A DNA stretch of 64,000 bases from Gigaspora rosea (GCA_003550325.1 QKWP01000660.1:55039-119038); one strand, 5' to 3'; shown: positions 46,163 to 56,995, numbered from the stretch's first letter. The notes: a model not told the origin generated them from the sequence alone. A program made the numbers and translations.

Positions 46163-47417
46163 TTGTATAAAAGAGCGAAAGGTGGCGTTCTACCTAAGCG
46201 TGTCATCTTCGAAGAAGATAAGAAATATCAAATAATAGCTGCAAATCATCGAGGAACCGCAGAAGAAGAGGGGCACCGTGAAATAAACGGTACAGCAAGA
46301 AAGATATTGATGAGTTATTGTTGGGCATCAGGAAATATATATGATGATGCTGAAAAATATGTAAGGTCATGTATTGAATGTCAAAAGTGCGCAACCAAGG
46401 CTATGAAAGAGCAAATTCATGTGACTGCGACAAGTTGGATTTTTCATAAGCTCAACATTGACTGCGTAGGGCCGTTGCCCCGAACTAGCGGGGTCACGAG
46501 CATGTCGTGTTGGCTGTCGAAGAGTTGACAGGATATGTGGAAGGAAAGACATTAAGAAAGAAAAATGCAAATGAAATTGCAAAATTTATATGGGATGAGG
46601 TCATTACAAGGCATGGGTGCTTCGGGGTTCTGGTTTCAGACAGGGGTACAGAATTTAAGAATAATGTATTGAATGAATTAGCAACACGGTTAAATATTGA
46701 TCAACGATTCGTGGCAAGTTACCACCCAGAGGCAAATGGGCGTGCAGAACGCACAGTACAAAAATTTACTCGAATTATACAGAAAATTTGTGCGGAAAAG
46801 CAAAATAAATGGCACGAGTATGTGAGAAGTGCTATCTGGGCAATAAATGTTACGGTAAATGACTTGGGTTACTCGCCTTTCCGTTTGGTTTACGGGCGTG
46901 ATGCCGTAACTCCTATTCAGTTAATAATAGAAAGCTACCAAGTATACCTTGTGTGAAGGAACTGGTCAACAGATGAATTGCTAGAGTATCGAACAATGCA
47001 GATCAAGAGAATGGTGGAGATTTGAGAAATGCACAGGTAGAAAAGGATGAGTTAAAACAAAAATGGAAAGAGATACACGACAGAAAAGCGAAAGAAAAAG
47101 CACCTTACCGGGAAGGAGATCTGGTCCTGGTATATGATTCCACATTGGAAACTACGTTACGGAAATTGAATTACCAGTGGATGGGACTGTATAGGGTTCG
47201 GAAAGTAGGAAAGTATGGTCAAGTGAACCTAGACGAATTGGATGGAAGTGAACTAAGAGATCCGGTAACAAGAAACAGAGTGAAGAAGTTATTCACCTGG
47301 GAAAAGGAGTCTCCAGATGAAAACGAAGAAATAAGCCAAGATGACACGGCCCTCGAGGTCGAGGACCAATGGGGTCCAGCTCGTGTCGCATGGTTTACGG
47401 TGACACCCTGTACTTAG
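46163..47417 (+). pseudogene. Gypsy 2 integrase, frameshifted
   Basis: Zinc finger HRGTAEEEGH ... CIECQKC (46248-46390). Core Asp at 46460 (NIDCVGPLP), a frame change near 46500, core Asp at 46639 (VSDRGTEF) and Glu at 46747 (NGRAERTV), which is D-35-E. A stop follows IESYQVYLV at 46956. The C-terminal tail (47022-47417) reads YREGDLVLVYDS and YQWMGLYRVRKV and runs 34 bases into the 3' LTR, ending VTPCT. Confidence 0.85.
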
Positions 47418-47855
47418 TACGGGCATGCAGATAGATAATGAGTTACCTAGTGAAACGATGAGTGCCATTAAAGACCAACAATACATTTTGAACGACTCAC
47501 ATGATGACGCTTTTGAGCAGAATCATAGCGGTGATCGTAGTGTTGGGCTGCATTATTAGAATCGGGTATAGCAGGTACTGTGATCAATGATTATCGTAAC
47601 AATGGAGGGTTAAAGGTTAATTAAGTAAAAGTATATTAGTAATAAGGGTTATACAAAATATGTAATCAGAGTTTGGGTATAAATAAGAAAATATAAACAA
47701 AGATGAGAAGTTAGTCTCTTTGTACGAAATTAATAAAGAAACAATTAGTATGAAACTTACCAAAGTGGAGTATTTTAGTGCTGTCTCAAGTGCCAAGCGA
47801 GACAAAATTGTGTACAAACGTTTGAGTTAGATATTAGTTCCGGTGAGACGTGTCA
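47384..47855 (+). repeat. 3' LTR of gypsy 2 (472 bp)
   Basis: Starts TGTCGCATGGTTTACGG. It contains the small ORF at 47425-47559, TATAAATAAG at about 47677, and ends GGTGAGACGTGTCA. Confidence 0.9.
47425..47559 (+). CDS. 44-codon ORF inside the 3' LTR
   Basis: Same ORF as at 41848, still open, with a few amino-acid changes. It begins 7 bases after the end of the integrase frame, so on a full-length transcript it would be the next ORF downstream of pol. Confidence 0.45.
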   Translation: MQIDNELPSETMSAIKDQQYILNDSHDDAFEQNHSGDRSVGLHY

Positions 47856-48054
47856 GTAACCTTCTTCAATCATCTAAATAAAGTTGTTCAGAGCATAATT
47901 TTATACTATCATACTTATTGTTTTAAAATTGTTAAGTTTTGTTTTTGACGAAGTTGTATTTTTGTTTTGTGCAAAAACAACAAAATTTTAATTTGATTTT
48001 TAAGCTCAATTTTTTTTTTCTCTTGCTCTATATTCCCAAACAATTTCATTTTAA

Positions 48055-48412
48055 GGGTTGAGTACAATGTCGATTATTTTTATATATGATCATCATACAA
48101 AAAAATTTTTATTTAGAGGCAAAATATGCCATTAATAAAAATTTTTGAGAACGTATTCAATTTTGGCCAAAATATTGTAGCATATAGATCAAATCCTTCT
48201 ATTTATTAGTGAAACTTTAAAGCCACAAATTATATTAAAAAACCTACTTGTATATATTATCAATTTTCTTAGAACAATTGAAATTTTCTTAGATAGCACA
48301 ATATAAATAACATACAATAACATACGGTCATCACTTGATTTCAATTGAATGTTATTATAAAAAAAATTAGTAACGTTATTACTATTAATATGTAGATCAT
48401 TGTACTCTACCC
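48055..48412. mobile_element. TTAA-target MITE, copy A (358 bp)
   Basis: TTAA at 48051-48054 and 48413-48416. Ends GGGTTGAGTACAATG and, inverted, GGGTAGAGTACAATG. The other palindrome arm (about 40508-40520) preserves the empty site AACTTAAAATTAAA. TTAA duplication is the piggyBac signature, although piggyBac ends usually begin CCC. Confidence 0.85.
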
Positions 48413-48625
48413 TTAAGTTAATATGTAGAGGAAGAAACATTAAAGATTCAAAGCTTATAGTAATTTTATATATTTTTTTTATAAATTTTATATGTAAAAA
48501 ATTTTGTTGTGACATATGGTGTGACTGCTATATAAGAAAGATTGTTTCTATAAAGTTTTTATATAGTTAGCTAATAATTTTTCAATGATATCTTGTTATC
48601 CACTAGGCTGATTTTGATGATCTAA

Positions 48626-48835
48626 CTAGGACCCCGAAGAACTCTAATACAACTCAGATCTAAGTTTGTATAATTTTAGTAGTATTTTAGCCAAATAGAT
48701 GTATAAAATAGAGCAAAATTTGAAAATTTACTATATAAAAATGCAACGTTTAATGAATTTCTATACAAAATTTCTTTTTTTAGAATCATCTGAGTTGTAT
48801 CAGAGTTTTTCAGGGTCCTATCTAACTACTGTTTG
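48626..48835. mobile_element. Small foldback element
   Basis: Inverted ends about TAGGACCCCGAAGAACTCTAATACA and its partner near 48795-48825; CAACTCAGAT pairs with ATCTGAGTTG. It sits in the right palindrome arm and is absent from the left arm. Confidence 0.6.
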
Positions 48836-48970
48836 ATGCATCTTGACGAGCTCTATAACTTTCAATTAGTGAACATGTGCTATTAACTTAGTAAGAAATT
48901 TTTAAATTAGAAGCATATAACATTTTATTTATTTTTTAATTTGTAAAGGTTTGTAGACAAATATGCTTGT

Positions 48971-49720
48971 ATAATTACTATAAATATATCACTGATCTAT
49001 TTTTTTAATTATTTAAAATATTTAAATAAACAATATTTTAAACACAAGGATTGTATTTTTGAGTTATTTAAATTTATGAATAAATATTAATCTCGCATCC
49101 CGTAGTGTGATTATATATTGCTGACCAATCAGAATGCGCATCATATTTATCATATTTATTTTTTTTTAAAAATTTTTTTCTTTTATTTATGTATTACTGT
49201 AATTATAGCAGTTGCGTCATTCAGCTAACAATTACTACTACATTGTTATGAATTGGTGCTGGTGTTCAAGTTTTGTTAGTAAGTAGTTAAGGCATAGTTA
49301 TGCTGCTATATTTCATTCTCTTGTTCTGTTATTAAGTCCTGATCGTTTGTTGTTTAGTCGTCACTGGTACCACTGAATAGAAGTCGCATTAGTATTAGAG
49401 ATTAGGTTATTGTTAGTAAGTAATTAGGTTGTAGCTGATGCTACTGTATTTTGATTTTGTTTTGCTACTTAGTAAACTGATATTGTTAGTCTTCATTGGA
49501 GCCATCGAGTAGGTCGTCGTTATCAGTACTGATTAGGTGAAAGATTAAACTGTGGTTGGTGCTATTGTATTTTGTTCTTTATGGGTTATTGATTAAGTTG
49601 CATTTGATTGCTATAGGAGCATCATCGTTGGTACAGGCAATTAGATTTGTTGTTGGTGCTGGTGGTCAGGTCTTGTGAACTATATTATTGATGCTGGCTA
49701 TAAGATCTTGTCAATTGTTT
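48971..49720. repeat. Non-coding; loose tandem repeat 49230-49700
   Basis: GCTG/GGTGCTACTGTATTTTG-like text recurs about every 125 bp (49303, 49435, 49556). More G/T-rich than its surroundings. No gene. Confidence 0.5.
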
Positions 49721-49919
49721 TTTTTTTTAAGTTCTAGTTGACGTATGTCAACAAACCGAAAAGAAGTACAGCTATCTCTGTAGAAACAAAATTCGTACTC
49801 GAACTCTCCCTCCTATAAAATTTGTATAGAATTATTTTAAACTTTTCATCAAGGCTGGCCTATGTAGTATAAAGACTACCAGAGTACTACTAGCTAATGC
49901 CATGCATCACGAATTCGAC
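49721..49919 (-). mobile_element. SINE-like insertion with poly-A and 9-bp TSD
   Basis: T-tract at 49718-49728 (poly-A on the minus strand). CAATTGTTT duplicated at 49712-49720 and 49920-49928. Minus strand starts GGTCGAATTCGTGATGC and contains TTAGCTAGTAGTAC (A-box-like) and, about 90 nt on, GAGTTCGAGTACG (B-box-like). This fits a tRNA-type pol III promoter and so a SINE, though the boxes are imperfect. Confidence 0.6.
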
Positions 49920-49928
49920 CAATTGTTT

Positions 49929-50690
49929 ATTGCTATTTCTAAGAGGAACTGAATTCAAGTAGATTTTTTATTTTCTAGTTAAACTAGTGTTAGGGTATGG
50001 GTGTACATATGGTAAATTCAACTGAAAATATGATTTTTTATAAAATTCCTGAATCTATTTAAGTTCTGTTTTCGCTTAAACTAACATATATATCAATTGC
50101 AATTTATAATATAAATTAGAGTTTCAAAATAAAAACTTCGATTTTATTGTTTAAATTAATTATTTAATGTATATCGTCCAATACAATTATTGCATATGAC
50201 TAGCGAGATATTAGAGTACCAATAAGGTGCGAGATCTAGATTTACTCTAAATATATATTATAAGACAAAAAGTTTATGTTGCTTATAAGCTAAAAATATT
50301 AAATTTTAAAGAAATTTTTTAACCAAAAAAATAATTTACAATATCTTGGCAAATTTTTTAATATTGGTTTTAAAATTATAGTTTCTAATACTATATTGTA
50401 GTTTATATAAAGAATGACAACTTTTATTATTGCACTTTAAATAATTTACTTGTAAAAATTAAGACTTATATTAGAAGTGAAAATTTTTTTTATAGATGGG
50501 AATATATAAAACTTGAGAAAATTTAAAGAAAAATTCTATAGTAAAAGTTCCAAAACAAATATTACACCAAAATTTTTTAATAATTTTAAAAAATTTTTAA
50601 ATAAATTGATAAACCAAAACTAATATTATATTTTTTACTTAGAAAGTATATAGCTAAAATTAATATTTAAAGTTTTATTTAAAAAATTTA
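49929..50690. other. AT-rich, no gene
   Basis: No coding signal and no clear repeat. It separates two pieces of the palindrome right arm. Confidence 0.4.
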
Positions 50691-50930
50691 AAATTTTAAA
50701 ATTTTCACAAGCAAATATACCTGTATAACAAATTAAGAGATAGTAATTTTTATATATAATTTGTATCATATTATACTATAATTACCCTTCAGTTGACTAG
50801 TGGATTATCAAATAAAGAATTTTTTGCTTAGATATTTAAATTTAATTAATTTATAATTTTACTATATAAATCAATTATGAGTGCTTAAGTAGACTTATTC
50901 TAGTGATCAAAATATAAATCTAATATTTTT
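50690..50930. repeat. Palindrome right arm, outermost piece
   Basis: CAGTTGACTAGTGGATTATC (50792) is the inverse of 40170. Its end (50870-50920) is in turn repeated inverted at 51705-51730 plus 52097-52145. Confidence 0.65.
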
Positions 50931-50931
50931 A

Positions 50932-51063
50932 TATAAATTAAATAACTTTTTATTATTTGACCTTTAATTTTATATTCAACAAAAAAAATTAATTTTTTTT
51001 AAAAAACATATATGTTGAGTGTAAAAATTAAAGTTGAATAATAAAAAGTTATCTAATTTATAT
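50932..51063. repeat. Short foldback
   Basis: TAAATTAAATAACTTTTTAT pairs with ATAAAAAGTTATCTAATTTA; about 52-bp arms around a loop at 51000. Confidence 0.75.
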
Positions 51064-51078
51064 AATAATTTCAGAATA

Positions 51079-51315
51079 TAGAAATGAAAAGTGTCAAATT
51101 TTTTCAAAGTAAAAGTTTTCTTGACTTTAATCTTAAATATTTTAACAACTATTTTAGTAAATTAATAATTTTTTTTATTTTAATTCTATATAATTTCAAG
51201 ATTAAAATAAAAATTTTTTTAGCAAATTTGATTAAATAGTTGTCAAGGTATTTTAATTTAAAAATTAAAAAAATTTTACTAAAAATAATTTGTCACTTTT
51301 CTATTAACTCACTCC
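51079..51315. mobile_element. Foldback MITE, GGGGTGAG family, copy 2 (degraded)
   Basis: Shares GTTTTCTTGACTTTAATCTT and TTGATTAAATAGTTGTCAAG with the copy at 9331-9576. The right end is CACTCC instead of CACCCC. Confidence 0.75.
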
Positions 51316-51320
51316 ATATA

Positions 51321-51695
51321 CCGTATTTACACGAAATAGCGCGCATCTGCGCGTTATTTCAAGAGGATGCGCGTTATTTCGAGTACGCGCATGGGCGTTA
51401 TTTCGGGTAAAGGTCTAATTTTGAAAAAATTGTGCATTATATATGTGTGATATATAAAAAACCTGTATTTCTTAATTTTATACATAGCCTTTCTGATCTA
51501 AGTTAGATTATTGACTAAAAAAAATCTTATTTCTGCTTGTTATTTGAATTCATTATTTCAGCAGATTATTAATATGGCATTTGGAGTGTGTATTATATTA
51601 GGACGCACATGGGTGTATTTTGAAACTAGCATGCTATTTTAAGAAAATGCAATTTTCGAAATAACGCCCATGTGCGTTATTTCGCGTAAATACAG
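51321..51695. mobile_element. CpG-rich MITE with TA flanks (375 bp)
   Basis: Left CCGTATTTACACGAAATAGC; right, inverted, CTGTATTTACGCGAAATAAC. TA at 51319-51320 and 51696-51697. The ends are strikingly rich in GCGC/GCGTTATTTCG repeats, unlike the surroundings. Tc1/mariner-type by TA, otherwise unassigned. Confidence 0.8.
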
Positions 51696-51729
51696 TAAGT
51701 AATTTGATCTCTATAATAAGTTTACTTAA

Positions 51730-52096
51730 GGGTAGAGTGAACATAGATCAATTTTAATAGTGATTATGTTGTGATTATATGACATTAGATGATCAACCAA
51801 TCACGATTGTAAATAACATAGATTTAACCAATTAGAATTAATTATTTTTGTATAACTACAGAAAATTTGAGCCAATTTCAGAAAACTTTACGCCATATAG
51901 AAATATAATTTTTTCAAATACTATATTTATTAAAATTTTTACTATTATAAAAAAAGTATTTTGTACTATATTATTAAATTTTTGGCTAAATTAATAGCAA
52001 CTATAAAAACTTTTATTTTAGCACATTTTTATTTTTTATATAAATCTTATTGCACTACTAAAATTATATAATAAATAATCTACATTCACTCTACCC
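51730..52096. mobile_element. TTAA-target MITE, copy B (367 bp)
   Basis: TTAA at 51726-51729 and 52097-52100. Ends GGGTAGAGTGAACATAGAT and, inverted, GGGTAGAGTGAATGTAGAT. The empty site GTCTACTTAAGCACTC is preserved, inverted, near 50888. Confidence 0.88.
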
Positions 52097-52149
52097 TTAA
52101 GTGTTTATAATTGATTTATATAGTAAAATTATAACTTTACTATATAGCA

Positions 52150-52375
52150 ATTATAATAGATTGACCAAAAATTGTTTTATAAGCTACTACCAACTTTTGT
52201 GTTTACAGAAATATATAGTAATACAATATATTTATTTATTTATTGTTATAAATTTTGCTTTTTAGAGGTTTGTTTATTATTTATTTATTTATTTTTGTTT
52301 TTCAAAAAATTGATCCTAATTTCAAAATACTGCTCTACATTCTAAGGGTAACTATCCTATAATTTGTAAATTGAT
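52150..52375. other. AT-rich spacer with TTTATTTA tracts
   Basis: No gene. Confidence 0.4.
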
Positions 52376-52377
52376 AA

Positions 52378-53500
52378 AAAAAGTCAAATTTAAGCATCTT
52401 TTCTCCAAATTTCAAGTAAAATAAAAAAGCTTCTGCTGATTTAATGTATTTTCAGATGCTGAACAAGTTTTCTTAGTGCATAAAGTTAGAATTAATTAGT
52501 AAAATTTTGTGAATCATAAGATTTTATAGAATTTTATTACCAAAATTCTATAAAATCTTATAATCCACAATTTTTATTAATAAATTCTAACATTATGCAC
52601 TAAGTAAACTTGTTTAGCATATAAAAATATATTAATTCGGTATAATTATTTTTTATTTTACTTGATTTTTAGATATTAGATGCATAATTTTTGATTTTTG
52701 ATCAAAAAAGTCAAATTTAAGCATATTTTCTCTGAATTTCAAGTAAAATAAAAAATATTCTGCCATTTAATGTATTTTTAGATGCTGAACAAGTTTACTT
52801 AGTGCATAAAGTTAGATTAATTAGTAAAATAAGAGGTCTCCTCCAACCTATTCTAGCTAGTTAATTAATTTGAAATAATTAATCATAGCATATATAGATA
52901 ATAGGGGGTATAATGTTACATTGGTGCCTGTTTACAGTAACAAAATGTAGTTTTGAAATCTTTAAATGTAAATTTTATTATTTTTTTTACTTAAATAAAG
53001 TTTCAATTATGCATTTTAATAATAATAAAAAAAAAATTAGTAAAATTTTGTGAATCATAAGATTTTATAGAATTTTATTAATAAAATTCTATAAAATCTT
53101 ATGATTCACAAAATTTACTAATTAATTCTAACTTTATGCACTAAGTAAACTTGTTCAGCATCTAAAATACATTAAATCAGCAGAGTCTTTTTTATTTTAC
53201 TTGAAATTTGGAAAAAATATGCTTAATTTAACTTTTTTGATCAAAAATCAAAAAATATGCATCTAATATCTAAAATTCAAGTAAAATAAAAATTATTATG
53301 CCAATTTAATGTATTTTGGATGCTTAACAAGGTTACTTAGTGCATAAATTAGAATTATTTAATAAAAATTTGTGAATTATAAGATTTTATAGAATTTTAT
53401 TAATAAAATTTTATAAAATCTTATGATTAACAAAATTTTACTAATTAATTTTAACTTCATGCATTAAGTAAACTTGTACAGCGCCAAAATATACATATAA
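52378..53500. repeat. Three tandem copies of a palindromic element
   Basis: Alternating arms: TCAAGTAAAATAAAAAA, AGATGCTGAACAAGTTT, CTTAGTGCATAAAGTTAGAA, ATAAGATTTTATAGAATTTT and their complements appear as three hairpins centred near 52542, 53075 and 53400. Each arm is about 150-170 bp. The second hairpin is split by the insertion at 52831-53034. Confidence 0.85.
52831..53034 (+). mobile_element. Retroposed insertion (204 bp) with A-rich tail and 12-bp TSD
   Basis: Starts AAGAGGTCTCCTCCAACC, ends in AATAATAATAAAAAAAA. Flanked by AATTAGTAAAAT at 52819-52830 and 53035-53046. The empty site is read in sister hairpins (52496, 53435 inverted). No pol III boxes evident; it has AAATAAAG near the tail, so it may be a truncated retropseudogene or a LINE 3' end. 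Confidence 0.75.
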
Positions 53501-53900
53501 ATATATTCAAACTAAGACCAGCCTGCAGACTTTGGACCAAATTTGGACCAAACTCAGACTTAACTAAAGTTTGGTTTGGGTCCAGTTTGTATATATTATT
53601 TACTTGAATTTGATTGGCTAGTTTAGTATCAGGTAGGAGAGGGGGTACCCTCTTAAGAGGTGGAAATCACCTTATAAATGTCACTACCCTAAGCTTTCAA
53701 GAATAAAAATCATATATAGGCTCTGAAGTCAGTTCCAAATATATATATATTAAATAAAGTAAAGTGGTATTTGTAAATGCTTTGTGAAAACATCATACTA
53801 ACTTCTAACTCTTGTAATTTTTTCTAGTAATATTTTAGAAAAAAGAGAGGATATGCATTAGCTGATGAAATAGCAAATGTTTTAAGTTAGAATCAAGATT
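53501..53900. other. Intergenic, no gene
   Basis: GACCAAATTTGGACCAAACT-like inverted text at 53530-53585; otherwise nothing. Confidence 0.4.
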
Positions 53901-55083
53901 ACCAATAGGTACAAGAAGAATTTAAACTAATTTTTAGTAGGAATAGAGATGGATTTGCCCATAAGTCATTTGCAATACGTATGAAAGCAATATAGCTATA
54001 GTTATAAACAGTATAGTACAGAGTATTGTTAGAAAAAAAATGAACTGCATATTTGTATAGGAGTATTGATAAGGTGTACAAACATGTATATTTTGTATGT
54101 GTATCGAAGTGAGGTGGGTGTACACTCTGCACTACCCCAAATTAAGATTAAGGATAATGATATATAAGTATAGAGTACAGAGTACTATTAAAAAATAATT
54201 AGCACACATGTTTGTGTGGGTATAATTTAAATATATAAACATGCTTGTTCATGTATTAAATAGATGAGACAGGTGTGTACACCTTATACTGTTTTCAAAT
54301 TAGGGTTGAGAGAATTGATATAGAAGTATATAGTGGAGTACTATTAGAAAAAAAAATGAACATGCAGGTTTGTGTGAGTATGGTTAAGGCAAATGAATGT
54401 GCATGTTTATATGTGATATAGTTGAGGTGGATGTGTTCACCATCACCATCCTCAAATTAAGATTAAGGGTAATAATATATAAGTATAGAGGGCAGAGTAC
54501 TATTAAAAAAAATAAACATGCATCTTCATGTGGGTATAATTTAGATATATAATCATGTATGATATAGATAAGATAGATGTGTACACCTTATACTGTTCTC
54601 AAAATAGGTATAGAAGTATATAGTAGAGTACTGTTAAAAAAAAAACAGAACACACAGTTTCATGTAGATATAGTTAAGGTAAATGAATGCACATGTTCAT
54701 ATATAATATAGTTAAAGCAGGTGTGTATACCATATACCGTTATTAAATTAGAAATAAGCATAATAGTATAGGTGTATAAAATAGAGTACTGTTAGAAAAA
54801 AAAAGAAATGAATGTGCAAGTTCATATAAAGTATAGATAAGGTATATAAATGCATAGGTTTGGGTATATATATAAGTAATAGTGCATATATAGATTTAGG
54901 CAAGTGTATACACCTCACACTTTTCTCGAATTAAGGTTAAGATAATAACATAAATATATAGTACAGAGTATAGTTTGCAAAAAAAAAAATAAAATAAAAT
55001 AAATAAATAAATAAAAGTAAAAAAATAAATGAATACGCATGTTTGTGTGAGTATAATAAAACTCATGAATGTATATGTGCAGG

Positions 55084-55334
55084 CAGTGTTGTTACTTGGT
55101 CGTGTCCATACTATGTTTTTTGTCCAACGTTCAAGATTGTCCAAAATCGTCCAAGTTTATGTCCCATGTTTAACTAATCAATAAAGTAATTTAAAAAAAT
55201 ATATAATTATATATTTTTTTAGGTGCTGGACTCATTGGTGAAAAAATGAAAATAGATTATCTTAATAAAATTTTAAGTAATTTTAATTTGAAAAAATGTC
55301 AAAGTGTTCAAAAAACGTCCAAGTGACAATACTG
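55084..55334. mobile_element. hAT-type MITE in satellite, copy 1 (251 bp), perfect TSD
   Basis: CAGTGTTGTTACTTGG ... and, inverted, CAGTATTGTCACTTGG. TSD TGTGCAGG at 55076-55083 and 55335-55342. Confidence 0.93.
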
Positions 55335-56173
55335 TGTGCAGGTGTGATATAGATAAAGGATATAAATAGGAAATATAAATACATGTTTGGGTACATAAGT
55401 AAGGTGGATATGTACATCTCATACCACTCTTAATGTAAAGTTAAAGGTAATGGCATTTTTGGCCAATGTTTATGTGCATATATAGAGTTAGTCAAGTATG
55501 TATATCTTACACTGCTCTCAAATTAAGGTTAAGGGTAATGGCATAGGTAGATAGTACAAGTTATTATTGGCTATAAAAAAAAAGTAAGTGTGTGTTTCAG
55601 TGTATATAGATTTACATGAGTGTGTACACCTATACTATTCGCAAATTAAAAGGTAACGGTATATTGGTATATAGAATAGGTGTAATATGGAGCACAAAAA
55701 AAAAGAAAAAGAGTGAGAGTGTAGGTTTGTATATGTGTATATAGAAGTAATATATGAGTATGTGAGAGAAAACAAATAAACATTTTTGTATAGAGTATAA
55801 ATAAGGCATACAAATATGTATATTCGTATGTGTACCTAAGTGAGGTGAGTGTGTACACCCTATACTGCTCTCAGATTAAAGTTACAAGATAGCAGAGTAA
55901 AAAAAAATGAAGCGAATGTGCATGTTTGGGTGAGGGTATAAATATGGCTTATAAATGTATATATTCATGCATGTGTATAAGTGAGGCAGATGTGTACTAA
56001 TAATACCTAATGAACTCATAGCAAGATAGTTTCATTAGGCATCTATAGTATGTACACTCATACTGCTTTTAAATTAAATAGTAGGTGTATTGCTAGGCAA
56101 AAAAAAAGAGAAGAAAAATGAATGCAAACGTACGTTCATGTGTGTATAAATAAGGCAGGTATACACTTTATAC

Positions 56174-56415
56174 CAGTATTGTATATGGGACAATTTTGGA
56201 CAATTTTTCAAATTAAAATTACTTAAAATTTTATTAAAATAATATATTTTAATTTTTTCACCAATAAGTTCAGCACCTAAAAAAATATATAATTATATAT
56301 TTTTTTAAAAAACTTTATTGATTAGTTAAACATGGGATATAGACTTGGACAATTTTGGACAATCTTGGACGTTGGATATTTTATATAGTGTGAACACATC
56401 CCATGTACAACACTG
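56174..56415. mobile_element. hAT-type MITE in satellite, copy 2 (242 bp), perfect TSD
   Basis: Same family in the opposite orientation: CAGTATTGTATATGGG and, inverted, CAGTGTTGTACATGGG. TSD CTTTATAC at 56166-56173 and 56416-56423. The shared core includes AAAAATATATAATTATATAT. Confidence 0.93.
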
Positions 56416-56704
56416 CTTTATACTGCTCTTGAAATTAATGAGTAATAGTATAGATATATAGAATAGGTATATAGTCAATCAGAAAAAAAATAAGAAAAGA
56501 GAATGAATGCAAGTTCATGTATAGATATGAATAAGGCATATGCAAGGGTATATTGTGTGTGTATAGATAAAGTGGGCGTATATACCTCATACAACTCTTA
56601 AATTAAAGGGTAATAACATAGAGCAGATGTATTGTTGATCAGAAAAAAAAAGAAAAAAGAAAAAAGAGAAAATACATAGGTCAGATATATGTATGAGTAT
56701 AAAT

Positions 56705-56995
56705 AAGGTAGGGTTCCACAATTTGATTTGATCTTCAAATATTTGAATCAAATATTTGAATCAAATTCAAATTCAAATTTGACTATATTTGATTTGATCA
56801 AATTCAAATATGGCCAAATTTGATTTGATTTGACAAATATTTGATTTTATTTGAAAATTACTATTAAAAATTCAAATTCAAATCAAATTCAAATTCAAAT
56901 ATTTGAATCAAATCAAATTCAAATCAGGGTCAATTTGATTTGATCAAATTCAAATTGATCCAATATTTGATTTAATTTGAATTTGAGGAATTCTA
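56705..56995. repeat. ATTTGA/TCAAAT hexamer-rich stretch
   Basis: Dense, self-complementary runs of ATTTGAATCAAAT and TTTGATTTGATCAAATTC. It can form extensive hairpins. It replaces the normal satellite text in one unit. Confidence 0.8.

Larger units (their letters stand above)
41806..47855 (+). mobile_element. Ty3/gypsy LTR retrotransposon 2 (6050 bp), decayed
   Basis: LTRs start TGTC and end GTGTCA (right) or GTGTTA (left). Perfect TSD GTAAC at 41801-41805 and 47856-47860. Gag, protease, RT, RNase H and integrase are present in order but broken by many stops and frame changes. It is a different family from gypsy 1: shorter LTRs, no Cys-rich module. It is nested inside the palindrome. Confidence 0.93.
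47861..48970. repeat. Palindrome right arm, distal piece
   Basis: Inverted partner of 40250-41375 (landmarks listed under the left arm). It is interrupted by the TTAA MITE at 48055-48412. A small foldback inside 48625-48835 has GGACCC.GAA.AACTC at one end and GAGTTTTTCAGGGTCC at the other, a further insertion. Confidence 0.75.

Noticed and set aside
42040..47817. Minus-strand frames in the two LTRs (42040-42240 and 47617-47817)
   Set aside because: Nearly identical because they are in paired LTRs; antisense to the promoter and leader region; no reason to think them coding.
48189..48515. 108-codon minus-strand frame
   Set aside because: Spans a MITE end and palindrome arm, so it is a chance frame.
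49850..49920. tRNA gene
   Set aside because: Has A/B-box-like motifs but no cloverleaf that I could fold, and it lies within a retroposed insert with poly-A and TSD.
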